Origin: Pedobacter soli
GTDB taxonomy: Bacteria > Bacteroidota > Bacteroidia > Sphingobacteriales > Sphingobacteriaceae
DNA length: 64,000 nucleotides
Reading direction: 5' to 3'
Assembly (NCBI RefSeq): GCF_900101435.1
Contig: NZ_FMZH01000012.1
Span: 1 to 64,000 of the forward strand
This document shows positions 50,319-58,669 of the stretch, piece after piece. The notes beneath the pieces are model-generated. The model ran no database searches and was not told the DNA's origin. It worked only from the letters and a program-made list of their open reading frames with translations. The translations under genes were made by a program, and so were the position numbers. Position 1 is the first letter of the stretch, and every line of letters begins with the position of its first letter.

Positions 50319-52787
50319 TTACTTCCCAGCTGATAAAAAGTTAAAGAATAACCTGGCAGCACCAACATTTCCAGCAGGCAACTGTCTGAAGAATGCAAGC
50401 GGACTATAAATAAAATTACCTTTACCATATTTGGCATATAAGGTCGATCCCTGCAAAGGTTCCTCATCGGTATCGTGCATTTCAAAAAGTGTTTCGTATT
50501 TATCATCCCATTTATCAGGGAAATAAGCACCACGTTCCTGCACCCAGCCTTTAAAATCTTCGGCAGTTATTTTGTTTGGATAGTTCAACAGCTTGTGATC
50601 TGGCTTTAAGATTTTTACCTCAGCATTTTCTTCGGTTACCCTTTTCCCGCTAATACTCAACGGATAAATGCCGAAATCCTGCAACGCCATATCCTGAGTG
50701 GTGTTATACTGCATTACAATGGTACCACCATTTTCTACATAACTACGTAGCGCAGCCTGCCAGTTTTTAATTCTTTTCTCTGTATTAATTACACGCACAC
50801 CGGTTACCACTGCATCGTAAGTAGCGAGCTTTGCAGCATTCAGGATATCTGCTTCGGTTAACACATCAACCTGCAAACCTGCTTGTCTTAAAAACTCCGG
50901 AATTAAATCCCCTGCACCTTCAATATAACCAATTTTTTTAGCCAGCACTTTTACATCGCCTTTTATCAACCAGGTGGTAGCAGGTACAAAATACTGTAAG
51001 GTTGGCAAATGTGGATACTGAATCATTACCTGCCCGCGGGTGTATTCGGCACTTTCTGACGAAAACACAGCTTCAAGTTTATTCTGGCTGGTTTTAATTG
51101 CCGCCAGGTCTTCAGCAGGGATTAAGAAATTACGGGTATTGATGGTATTCTCAGCCAGGTTAATCCCTTGGAAGGTTTTGATCACCTGATTGCCGATTTT
51201 GAAGCTGATTTTACCATAATTGAGATTCTTATTGGCCCTTAAACGCAGCGTAATATTCAAACCTTCTTTCTCTTTGGCAAAATAAACCGGTTCGGTAAAA
51301 CTCAAATCAAGCGCCGGAATAATGCGGAGTCCTTCAACCACATCACCTTTAACGGGATCAAGCTTCTTGAACGACAAAGGCAATTGCACATCAAATTTTT
51401 CGGTTTCAATTTTTAAGGAAAGTAGTACATTAATAGGCGATTGCACTTCAGGCAAACCAATCAATGTATCGTTAGGCACGCTAAAAGTTGCCGCGTTTTT
51501 TGCCGGTTTAGCTAACCAGTAAGGCTCCGTTGGAGCAGCATCGGCTGGAATCTGAATCTTACGTTCGATGGTAATTAACGAATCGCCTGATAATTTCCTG
51601 TTGAGATTATCGGTTTGGTTTAACCAGTTTACGCTTTCTAAAATTACCGGGCTTGCCGACCGCGAAATGAGGTTTAAACGGAAGTTATAACTGTTACCTG
51701 CAATGGCTTCTGGTTGATTAGTTACTACCTCTCCCATAAAGCCTACACAGCTTAAAATAATATGATCTATAGTCGCAAGTTTATCTTTACGCAAGTCTGC
51801 ATCAGGCAATGCGGCTATCTTTTTCCGAAGCATGAGCAGGCCATGCAAACTTTTATCGGGCTGGTTGTAATTAAACGATAACAAAATAATATCGATCAGT
51901 TCATCAATGTCGCCCACACCTTTGTCAGACCAGTTCATGTTTAAGCCATCAAAAAGCCCTCTTTTAGCCGGCTCGCCAGCTACATGGGTAAAATACTCGG
52001 TACGCACACCTGCTACCGACTGCGTGCCCGCGCCCTGGCTTTTGTGCAAACTTCTGCTTAATCCGGCCAGTTCGCCGTAACCCATACCCAATTGCGCATC
52101 GTACTGACCAACGGTAAGCTTTAACTGATTTTCGGCAGTGGTGTTAACCGAACCAAACCTGAACGTATTCCACAACAACCTTTTAGGCTGCCAGACCGAA
52201 ACGTATTTTAGCTGATTGGGAAACATGTTTTTATCTGCCGCAGCCTTAAAGGCTTTTTCGGCTACCACAGCGGAAGCGGCATGTTGGCCATGACCTGCCG
52301 CAGCAGTAGGCGGAAAGCGGCAGATAATTACATCGGGCCTGAATTTCCGGATTACCCAAACTACATCCGCGGTAATACTATCGGCATCCCATTGTTTAAA
52401 AGTATCGTTGGTGTTTTTAGAGAAACCAAAATCAATAGCACGGGTAAAAAATTGCTGTGCCCCATCCAGTTTTCGGGCTTCTAACAGCTCATGCGTTCTA
52501 ATCAATCCCAAAGCAGCCCCTTGTTCAGTACCCAGAAGGTTTTGGCCACCATCTCCCCTGGTAAGCGATAAATAAGCAGTTTCTACATTTTGATCATTTA
52601 TTAACCACGAAAGTAAACCTGTATTTTCATCATCGGGGTGTGCAGCTAAATATAAAACCTTGGGCAAGTGCTTTAGGGTTTTGAGTTCTCTGTAAATCTC
52701 GGCCGATTTTGCCGGGCGCACTTGTTGGGCAGCACAGAACATTACCGGTAAGCATAGGGTGAATATGGCAGTTAATCTTTTGAACAT
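50319..52787 (-). CDS. Exported PIG-L-family deacetylase with C-terminal extension
   Basis: Zinc-dependent N-acetyl-sugar deacetylase of the PIG-L/LmbE family. From the Met at 52787 (822 residues) there is a signal peptide (MFKRLTAIFTLCLPVMFCAAQ), the metal site AAHPDDEN and RGDGGQN near residues 45-75, and the third ligand in AAAGHGQHAASA. Residues ~270-820 are additional: beta-rich segments and a final glutamine-amidotransferase-like part (EADILNAAKLATYDAVVTGVRVINTEKR, VENGGTIVMQYNT). The long frame to 52820 gives an unneeded N-terminal tail. It heads an operon with a small TM protein and a symporter. Confidence 0.88.
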   Translation of the reverse strand: MFKRLTAIFTLCLPVMFCAAQQVRPAKSAEIYRELKTLKHLPKVLYLAAHPDDENTGLLSWLINDQNVETAYLSLTRGDGGQNLLGTEQGAALGLIRTHELLEARKLDGAQQFFTRAIDFGFSKNTNDTFKQWDADSITADVVWVIRKFRPDVIICRFPPTAAAGHGQHAASAVVAEKAFKAAADKNMFPNQLKYVSVWQPKRLLWNTFRFGSVNTTAENQLKLTVGQYDAQLGMGYGELAGLSRSLHKSQGAGTQSVAGVRTEYFTHVAGEPAKRGLFDGLNMNWSDKGVGDIDELIDIILLSFNYNQPDKSLHGLLMLRKKIAALPDADLRKDKLATIDHIILSCVGFMGEVVTNQPEAIAGNSYNFRLNLISRSASPVILESVNWLNQTDNLNRKLSGDSLITIERKIQIPADAAPTEPYWLAKPAKNAATFSVPNDTLIGLPEVQSPINVLLSLKIETEKFDVQLPLSFKKLDPVKGDVVEGLRIIPALDLSFTEPVYFAKEKEGLNITLRLRANKNLNYGKISFKIGNQVIKTFQGINLAENTINTRNFLIPAEDLAAIKTSQNKLEAVFSSESAEYTRGQVMIQYPHLPTLQYFVPATTWLIKGDVKVLAKKIGYIEGAGDLIPEFLRQAGLQVDVLTEADILNAAKLATYDAVVTGVRVINTEKRIKNWQAALRSYVENGGTIVMQYNTTQDMALQDFGIYPLSISGKRVTEENAEVKILKPDHKLLNYPNKITAEDFKGWVQERGAYFPDKWDDKYETLFEMHDTDEEPLQGSTLYAKYGKGNFIYSPLAFFRQLPAGNVGAARLFFNFLSAGK

Positions 52788-52880
52788 ACTATTTGTTTTG
52801 CGAAACTCAAATATGCTCAAAAAGCTTTTACTTTAGCGCTTCGGAAACGAAAAAGGTACAAAAAATGGCGCTTTGCAGAT

Positions 52881-53984
52881 TTATTGCGTTTTAAAAAGCG
52901 TTTCGAGCAAATGAATGTAAAGACTTATCCCCTCCTCTATTTCTTCTATCCTGATAAACTCATCGGCCGTATGCGATCTGGCCGATTCGCCCGGCCCCAT
53001 TTTTACCGAAGGCATAGTCAGCCAGCCCTGATCGGAACTGGTAGGCGAAACATATGTTTTTCTACCCAGCGCCAGTCCGGCCACTACCACTGGGTGTAGT
53101 ACATCAATATTGGATGGATTGAGCACATTGGGCCGAACATTGAAACTGCACAGGGTGTGATTGATAATAACATTAAGAATCTCGCGTGGCGTATAGTTGT
53201 GATCGAAACGGATATCGACTGTAAAATGACATTCGCCGGGTACAATATTGTGCTGTAACCCTGCATTGATTTGTGTAACAGTCATTTTTACCGGGCTAGG
53301 CAAATGGTCTTCTATGGGAAACTGAAAGTGCGAAAACCATTCGATATCTTTTATGGCTTTGTAAATCGCATTATCACCTTCCTCACGTGCAGCGTGCCCT
53401 GAACGACCCTTGGCCACGCAGTCAATCACCATCGATCCCTTCTCTGCAATAGCCATATGCATACCTGTTGGTTCTCCAACGATAGCAAAAGAAATGGGTT
53501 TAAGATCGTTCAGAATACTTCTGATACCGTTTACCCCCGAGGTTTCTTCTTCGCCTGTCGCTGCTAAACATAAATTAAACGGAAGATCAGTCGATTCATA
53601 AAAATAAATAAAGGCCGAGATGAGCGATACCAATGAAGCCCCTGCATCATTACTGCCTAAACCATGTATTTTTTCATCATAAATCAGCGCACGAAACGGA
53701 TCTAAAGTATACTGCTCATTGGGTTTTACGGTATCGTGGTGCGAGTTGAGCAAAATAGTTGGTTTGGCATTGTCGAAATATCTATTGTAGCACCATACAT
53801 TATTGTTTTTGCAGATGGTGTTAACGCCGTGTTTGGCCAGATGCGATGCTATTTCGCTGGCGGTACCCTGCTCTGAACCGCTAAAAGAAGGTATGGAAAT
53901 TAAAGTGGACAAAAGCTCGAGTGCCTCTGTGTACAATTGGTTTAAATCGGGATGAGCGGTCTGTTGTTTTTCTGCGATGTTCAT
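52881..53984 (-). CDS. M20-family deacylase, ArgE-like (acetyl/succinyl-ornithine deacylase type)
   Basis: Zinc-dependent amidohydrolase of the ArgE/DapE/ACY1 group with 367 residues. Metal ligands are seen in LLNSHHDTVKP, GLGSNDAGASLVSL and ATGEEETSG (the general-base Glu is in the last), then EPTGMHMAIAEKG and KGRSGHAAREEGDNAIYKA from the dimerisation lid, and GPGESARSHTADEFI with the last His. This pattern is that of Bacteroidota ArgE, where the acyl group can be acetyl or succinyl. It follows a GNAT gene with no space, as in arginine clusters, but no other arg gene is in the window, so the substrate is not certain. Confidence 0.85.
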   Translation of the reverse strand: MNIAEKQQTAHPDLNQLYTEALELLSTLISIPSFSGSEQGTASEIASHLAKHGVNTICKNNNVWCYNRYFDNAKPTILLNSHHDTVKPNEQYTLDPFRALIYDEKIHGLGSNDAGASLVSLISAFIYFYESTDLPFNLCLAATGEEETSGVNGIRSILNDLKPISFAIVGEPTGMHMAIAEKGSMVIDCVAKGRSGHAAREEGDNAIYKAIKDIEWFSHFQFPIEDHLPSPVKMTVTQINAGLQHNIVPGECHFTVDIRFDHNYTPREILNVIINHTLCSFNVRPNVLNPSNIDVLHPVVVAGLALGRKTYVSPTSSDQGWLTMPSVKMGPGESARSHTADEFIRIEEIEEGISLYIHLLETLFKTQ

Positions 53985-53985
53985 A

Positions 53986-54597
53986 TTAAATGCTTTTAAG
54001 GTTGAGGTTTTGTTTCAGTTGGAGCGTATTTTCTGCACTGGCAATAATTTGATCGATATGTTCGGGGCTGAATAACATGGCTGTGCATAAACAGTTACTT
54101 CTGTTTTTACTTTCGAGAATTGGATAGTTGATGCAGCTTTTGCAGCCTTCCCAAAACGCGGGATCCTGGGTAATCTGTGCAAAGGTTACCGGCTCGAAAC
54201 CCAGCTGATTGTTCATTTTCATGATGGCTGCACCAGAGGTAATGCTGAATATTTTCGCATCAGGATATATACGGCGTGAGAGACTGAAAATTCTGTTTTT
54301 AATACTTTTGGCAACCCCCGAATTTCTAAATTTGGGTGCCACAATTAATCCCGAATTGGAAATGAAGGTATCTTTTTCCCAGCTCTCGAAATAGGAGAAG
54401 CCCACCCATTCGCCAGCAGCAGTTACCGCAATCACGGCCTTCCCTGCATTCATTTTTTCGACAATGGAGGCCGGTGTTCTTTTCGAAATACCCGAACCCC
54501 TTAACAATGCTGAGCTTTGCGTTTCAGCTACAATTTCTTCTGCATATTTTGCATCTGCGCTGGTAGCAACCCTGACAAAAATTATTGAATTGTTCAT
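53986..54597 (-). CDS. GNAT-family acyltransferase
   Basis: A 203-residue N-acyltransferase. IIFVRVATSADAKYAEEIVAET begins the fold; VGFSYFESW and LIVAPKFRNSGVAKSIKNRIF cover strand 4 and the CoA-binding loop; AAIMKMNNQLGFEPVTF is the last core piece. A C-terminal part with Cys residues (FWEGCKSCINYPILESKNRSNCLCTAML) resembles that of the GNAT that opens arginine clusters in Bacteroidota. It is directly upstream of the ArgE-like gene (stop and start are two bases apart), so the pair may add and remove the same acyl group in different conditions. Confidence 0.82.
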   Translation of the reverse strand: MNNSIIFVRVATSADAKYAEEIVAETQSSALLRGSGISKRTPASIVEKMNAGKAVIAVTAAGEWVGFSYFESWEKDTFISNSGLIVAPKFRNSGVAKSIKNRIFSLSRRIYPDAKIFSITSGAAIMKMNNQLGFEPVTFAQITQDPAFWEGCKSCINYPILESKNRSNCLCTAMLFSPEHIDQIIASAENTLQLKQNLNLKSI

Positions 54598-54881
54598 TTT
54601 AATAAAATTTCATACTTGTCAGTCATCAAATGCAATACCCACAGTAGCACAAAACGATTAAAGCATTGATTATCAATACAAAAATTTAAATCAAGTCTAA
54701 AGCTATCCCAGCAGCAACAAACAAAACCCTGCCATTTTGAAAAGCTTTTTACCATATTGAAAAGTTTTCAAGCCAGCGGAATTTAATTCAGCCCTTTACC
54801 AATTAAGCGCCTGGGCTGAATTCTAACAATCGTTAATTATTCGGTATATTTATTGTTAATATTGCAGCATAAATTGAACCT

Positions 54882-56219
54882 ATGAATGGGATGGTGCTCA
54901 TCATCGATGACGAAAAGAAAATCTGCAGTTTACTTTCCAGAATTATAGAACTGGAGGGCTTTAAAACCTTACAGGCTAACACCGGGAAAGAAGGATTAAA
55001 ACTTTTAAAAAACAACGATGTAAGTATCGTGATCAGTGATGTAAAGCTGCCTGATGTGAATGGCGTTGCACTGGTAAAGGAGCTTAAAGCCATTAAACCG
55101 TTTGTCGAAATCATTAACCTTACCGCTTATGGCACCATTGCTGATGGCGTACTTGCCATTAAAAACGGAGCCTTCGATTACCTGGTAAAAGGCGACGACA
55201 ATGATAAAATTATCCCCCTTTTATACCGCGCGATGGATAAATCCAATCTGCAACGACGTGTTGCGGACCTGGAAAACAAAATTGCTCAAAAACACAGTTT
55301 CGAAACCATTATCGGCCAATCAAAAGCCTTAAAAGAGGCGATTGATCTGGCCCGAAAAGTAAGTGTAACTGATACAACTGTTCTGCTTTTAGGAGAGACG
55401 GGTACGGGTAAAGAGGTTTTTGCACAATCTATCCACTATGCAAGCCCCCGGGCAGACAAGCCTTTTGTAGCATTGAACTGCAGTGGTTTTAGTCCCGATT
55501 TGCTAGAAAGTGAGCTTTTTGGTTACAAAGCTGGGGCATTTACTGGGGCCAATAAAGATAAAAAGGGCTTATTGGAAGAAGCCAACGGTGGCACCTTGTT
55601 GCTGGACGAAATTGGCGAAATGAATCTCGACCTGCAAGCCAAACTATTGCGTGTATTGGAGAGCCAGACTTTTATAAAGGTAGGTGATACCCATACCCAA
55701 CAGGTAAATGTCAGGGTTTTAGCGGCCACCAATAAAGATTTGAAAGGCGATGCCGCTTCCGGCAAATTCCGTTCAGACCTTTATTACCGCCTTTCAGTTT
55801 TTACACTCACGCTTCCGCCGCTACGCGAACGTAAAACAGATATCCCGGCTTTGGCCAAACACTACTTAAAGGCTTTTGCTGATAAAGTAAACCGTGCAGT
55901 ACCAAAAATGGATGATAAAATCCTTTCCATCCTCACCGACCACAGTTGGAAAGGCAATATCCGCGAACTTAAAAATGTAATTGAACGCCTGGTCATCCTT
56001 TCAGATGGCGATACTTTAAGTGCCACTGCCCTGCCCCCTGAGTTTTTCGAGTTTATGCCTGCCGAAAATGAGTATAACTTACAACAGATCGAAAAGCAAC
56101 ACATCCAGAAAGTACTCCTGCATACCAAAGGCAACAAAACAGAAACTTCGAGATTACTGGGCATTGGCTTAACTACGCTTTACCGTAAAATAGAAGAATA
56201 TCAGATTAAAGAGATCTAG
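54882..56219 (+). CDS. NtrC-family sigma-54-dependent response regulator
   Basis: A 445-residue activator. Receiver domain (residues 1-115) with acidic pair DDEKK, phospho-Asp in VISDVKLPDVNG, Thr in NLTAYG and Lys in YLVKGDD; AAA+ domain (~140-370) with Walker A LGETGTGKE, sigma-54 contact loop GAFTGAN, Walker B GGTLLLDEIGEM and sensor-2 region WKGNIRELKNVIERLVILSDG; Fis-type HTH at the end (EKQHIQKVLLHTKGNKTETSRLLGIGLTTLYRKIEEY). No histidine kinase is adjacent. Target genes are unknown. The ATG at 54882 is three codons before the GMVLIIDDE core, a good start. Confidence 0.95.
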   Translation: MNGMVLIIDDEKKICSLLSRIIELEGFKTLQANTGKEGLKLLKNNDVSIVISDVKLPDVNGVALVKELKAIKPFVEIINLTAYGTIADGVLAIKNGAFDYLVKGDDNDKIIPLLYRAMDKSNLQRRVADLENKIAQKHSFETIIGQSKALKEAIDLARKVSVTDTTVLLLGETGTGKEVFAQSIHYASPRADKPFVALNCSGFSPDLLESELFGYKAGAFTGANKDKKGLLEEANGGTLLLDEIGEMNLDLQAKLLRVLESQTFIKVGDTHTQQVNVRVLAATNKDLKGDAASGKFRSDLYYRLSVFTLTLPPLRERKTDIPALAKHYLKAFADKVNRAVPKMDDKILSILTDHSWKGNIRELKNVIERLVILSDGDTLSATALPPEFFEFMPAENEYNLQQIEKQHIQKVLLHTKGNKTETSRLLGIGLTTLYRKIEEYQIKEI

Positions 56220-56327
56220 TGGAAAGCTTAAAGACTAAAGCTAAAAGACCAAAGCTGAAAGCAGGTCTCCCATAGGCACATCGTCATTTCGAGCGCAGCC
56301 GAGAAATCTATCTTGAGCCTAAAACTC

Positions 56328-56493
56328 AAATGCCCTTAAGTGTCTTAGGTGGTAAATAAAAGTCGGAAGTCAGAGGTCGGAAGACCGGACGTTAAAAGGA
56401 TGGAAGGTGGAAGGCTGGAAGGTAGAAGATCAAATGCCTGTCTTTTCAATATACCCTTAAATGCCCTTAAGTGTCTTAGGTGGTAAATAAAAA
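56328..56493. repeat. Two 35-base direct repeats with low-complexity DNA between
   Basis: The identical stretch from AAATGCCCTTAAGTGTCTTA to TAAATAAAA occurs at 56328-56362 and 56459-56493. Between lie short purine-rich units (GGAAGGTGGAAGGCTGGAAGG at 56402). The whole gap 56220-56530 has no gene. It also carries TTTCGAGCGCAGCCGAGAAATC at 56287 and AAAGACTAAAGCTAAAAGACC at 56231, both like dispersed repeats; the latter resembles 9732-9752. Confidence 0.75.
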
Positions 56494-56530
56494 GTGTAGG
56501 ATCGGCGCCTTATATGGTGAAACAGCCAGA

Positions 56531-56983
56531 CTAAGCCCCAAAGCGAATCCATTTATCCCCTTCATGACCAAATATAAAAGAGCCAGGATGCAACATTTCG
56601 GCAATATCTTCGATTAAAGAAACGGCATTTTCGGCAGTTCTTTCCCGGTTAACATCGTCGTTTAAAAGAATAATGCGATTATTTTGTACAGCCTGCCAAT
56701 CGGTGTTCAAAGCAGCGGGTACCTCGCGCATTAAATCTGTAAGTGTTTTGCCTGGTTGATAATAAATTATAAATACCGCATTTAAAACATCGGCTTCTAC
56801 CATTCCACCAGCCAGCGCGATCTCTTCGGTTAACAGATAGTTTGGATTATTGCTGGTATCCAGGCAGGCTACCGGCATTTTATCCATAAATTTAATCTTA
56901 TGTTCTACTAAATCTAAACGTTCCTGTAATTCTTCCTGTTTAGTAGCTTCGAGGCCAATAAATAAATCGTTTAAAAAAGACAT
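56531..56983 (-). CDS. BtuF-like substrate-binding half protein without signal peptide
   Basis: A 150-residue protein whose sequence matches the second lobe of periplasmic iron-siderophore/cobalamin-binding proteins: DKMPVACLDTSNNPNYLLTEEIALAGGM, ALNTDWQAVQNNRIILLND, NAVSLIEDIAEMLHPGSF. The first lobe and the export signal are missing, and the N-terminus (LNDLFIGLEATKQEELQERLDLVEHKIKFMD) is helical. It may be a cytoplasmic relative with another role or a stable truncated gene. The Met at 56983 is preferred over the 57019 start because the latter overlaps the divergent gene's promoter space. It is divergent from an OppA-like gene 45 bases away. Confidence 0.65.
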   Translation of the reverse strand: MSFLNDLFIGLEATKQEELQERLDLVEHKIKFMDKMPVACLDTSNNPNYLLTEEIALAGGMVEADVLNAVFIIYYQPGKTLTDLMREVPAALNTDWQAVQNNRIILLNDDVNRERTAENAVSLIEDIAEMLHPGSFIFGHEGDKWIRFGA

Positions 56984-57028
56984 CTGCATTAAATTTATTA
57001 ATTTGTGCAAAAATAACATTCCTACCCG

Positions 57029-58663
57029 ATGCGAGGCTCATTTAATTATATATTTTGGATTTTTTGTGCTACCCTGATTTTTAGCTGTAAAGAAAACACC
57101 AGTCACCAGGACAAAAAAGTCTTCAATATTAACCTCGATCAGGGCCTGACCTCAATAGATCCAGCCTTTGCACGCAACCAGAATGCGATTTGGATGACCA
57201 ATCAGATTTTTAATGGTTTAGTGCAGGTCGATTCATCACTGCAAACCATTCCCTGCATTGCCAAAAGCTGGCAGATTTCTGCAGATGCTTTGACTTACAC
57301 TTTCCACCTGCGCAACGATGTGTATTTTCACGACGATCCTATTTTTAAAAATGGCAAGGGACGAAAAGTTGTAGCCAGCGATTTTGCCTATAGCTTTTAC
57401 CGGTTAATTGATCCGAAGGTCGCTTCATCTGGCGGATGGATTTTTAGCGATAAAGTGAAGGACGAGCATAATTTTATAGCCTTAAACGATTCTACTTTTC
57501 AGATTAAACTCGTGCGCCCCTTCCCGCCGTTTATGAGTTTGCTTACCACGCAGTATTGCTCGGTAGTACCCAAAGAAATTGTAGCGCATTATGGCAAAGA
57601 CTTCAGGAGTCACCCTATTGGCACCGGGCCATTCAAATTTAAATACTGGAAAGAAGGTGAAATTCTGGTGCTTTTAAAAAACGAGCACTATTTCGAAAAA
57701 GACGCCAACGGTAAACAGTTGCCTTACCTGGATGCCGTAAAAGCGACCTTTATTACCGATAAACAGAGTGGGTTTATGAGTTTCTTGAAAAAAGACCTCG
57801 ATTTCTACTACAATGTTGATGGCAGTTATCGCGACGATATTTTGACCAAGAGCGGCAAAATGACCACTAAATATAAGGGAAAATTCAGTTTGACCAAAAG
57901 CCCTTATCTCTGCACTGAATATGTAGGCATATTGGTCGATACCAATCTGACTATTGTTAAAAAATCGCCTTTGCGATTAAAAAAAATCAGACAAGCCATT
58001 AATTACGCCATTGATAAAGATAAACTCATTAAATATCTCCGCAATGGCATTGGTGTAGCTGCTACCTCCGGTATTATTCCGAAGGGCATGCCTGGATTTG
58101 ACAGCGTTGCAGTAAAGGGATATGCCTATAACCCCAAACTGGCCGCCAAACTTTTAGCAGAAGCAGGTTTTCCGGAGGGCAAAGGTTTAGCAGAAGTTAC
58201 CCTGAATACCACTACAACTTATAAAGATTTAATTGAGTTTATACAAGGCGAGCTAACCGCCGTTGGAATTAAAACCAAAATTGATGTAAGCCCAAGTGCA
58301 AGCTTAAGGGATTTAATGTCTAAAAACCATGTTAATTTTTTCCGTGGCTCCTGGCTGGCCGATTATGGTGATGGCGAAAATTTCCTTTCGATGTTCTACT
58401 CCAAAAACAAGGTTCCGTATGGCCCTAACTATACAGCCTTTTACAATAAGGCCTTCGATGCGTTATTTGAGCAAAGCTATTATGAACCTGATAGCGAAAA
58501 GCGTTTTGCGCTATACCGTAAAATGGACCAAATTGTGATGGATTATGCCCCAGTAGTTCCCCTTTTTTACGACCAATCGGTGGTGATGCTACAAAATAAT
58601 ATCTCGGGATATTCTTTTAATCCGCAGAGCCTGATGATTTTAAAGCGGGTTCAAAAAAAGTAA
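57029..58663 (+). CDS. OppA-like solute-binding lipoprotein (SBP family 5)
   Basis: A 544-residue binding protein for peptides, nickel or related solutes of the DppA/OppA family. Lipobox ATLIFSC (Cys ~18), then the family's NLDQGLTSIDPAFARNQNAIWMTNQIFNGLV, AKSWQISADALTYTFHLRNDVYFHDD, HPIGTGPFKFKYWKEGEILVLLKNEHYF and RQAINYAIDKDKLIKYLRNGIG segments. No permease or ATPase gene is adjacent, so it would depend on a transporter elsewhere. It shares a 45-base divergent start region with the BtuF-like gene. Confidence 0.9.
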   Translation: MRGSFNYIFWIFCATLIFSCKENTSHQDKKVFNINLDQGLTSIDPAFARNQNAIWMTNQIFNGLVQVDSSLQTIPCIAKSWQISADALTYTFHLRNDVYFHDDPIFKNGKGRKVVASDFAYSFYRLIDPKVASSGGWIFSDKVKDEHNFIALNDSTFQIKLVRPFPPFMSLLTTQYCSVVPKEIVAHYGKDFRSHPIGTGPFKFKYWKEGEILVLLKNEHYFEKDANGKQLPYLDAVKATFITDKQSGFMSFLKKDLDFYYNVDGSYRDDILTKSGKMTTKYKGKFSLTKSPYLCTEYVGILVDTNLTIVKKSPLRLKKIRQAINYAIDKDKLIKYLRNGIGVAATSGIIPKGMPGFDSVAVKGYAYNPKLAAKLLAEAGFPEGKGLAEVTLNTTTTYKDLIEFIQGELTAVGIKTKIDVSPSASLRDLMSKNHVNFFRGSWLADYGDGENFLSMFYSKNKVPYGPNYTAFYNKAFDALFEQSYYEPDSEKRFALYRKMDQIVMDYAPVVPLFYDQSVVMLQNNISGYSFNPQSLMILKRVQKK

Positions 58664-58669
58664 GACGGA

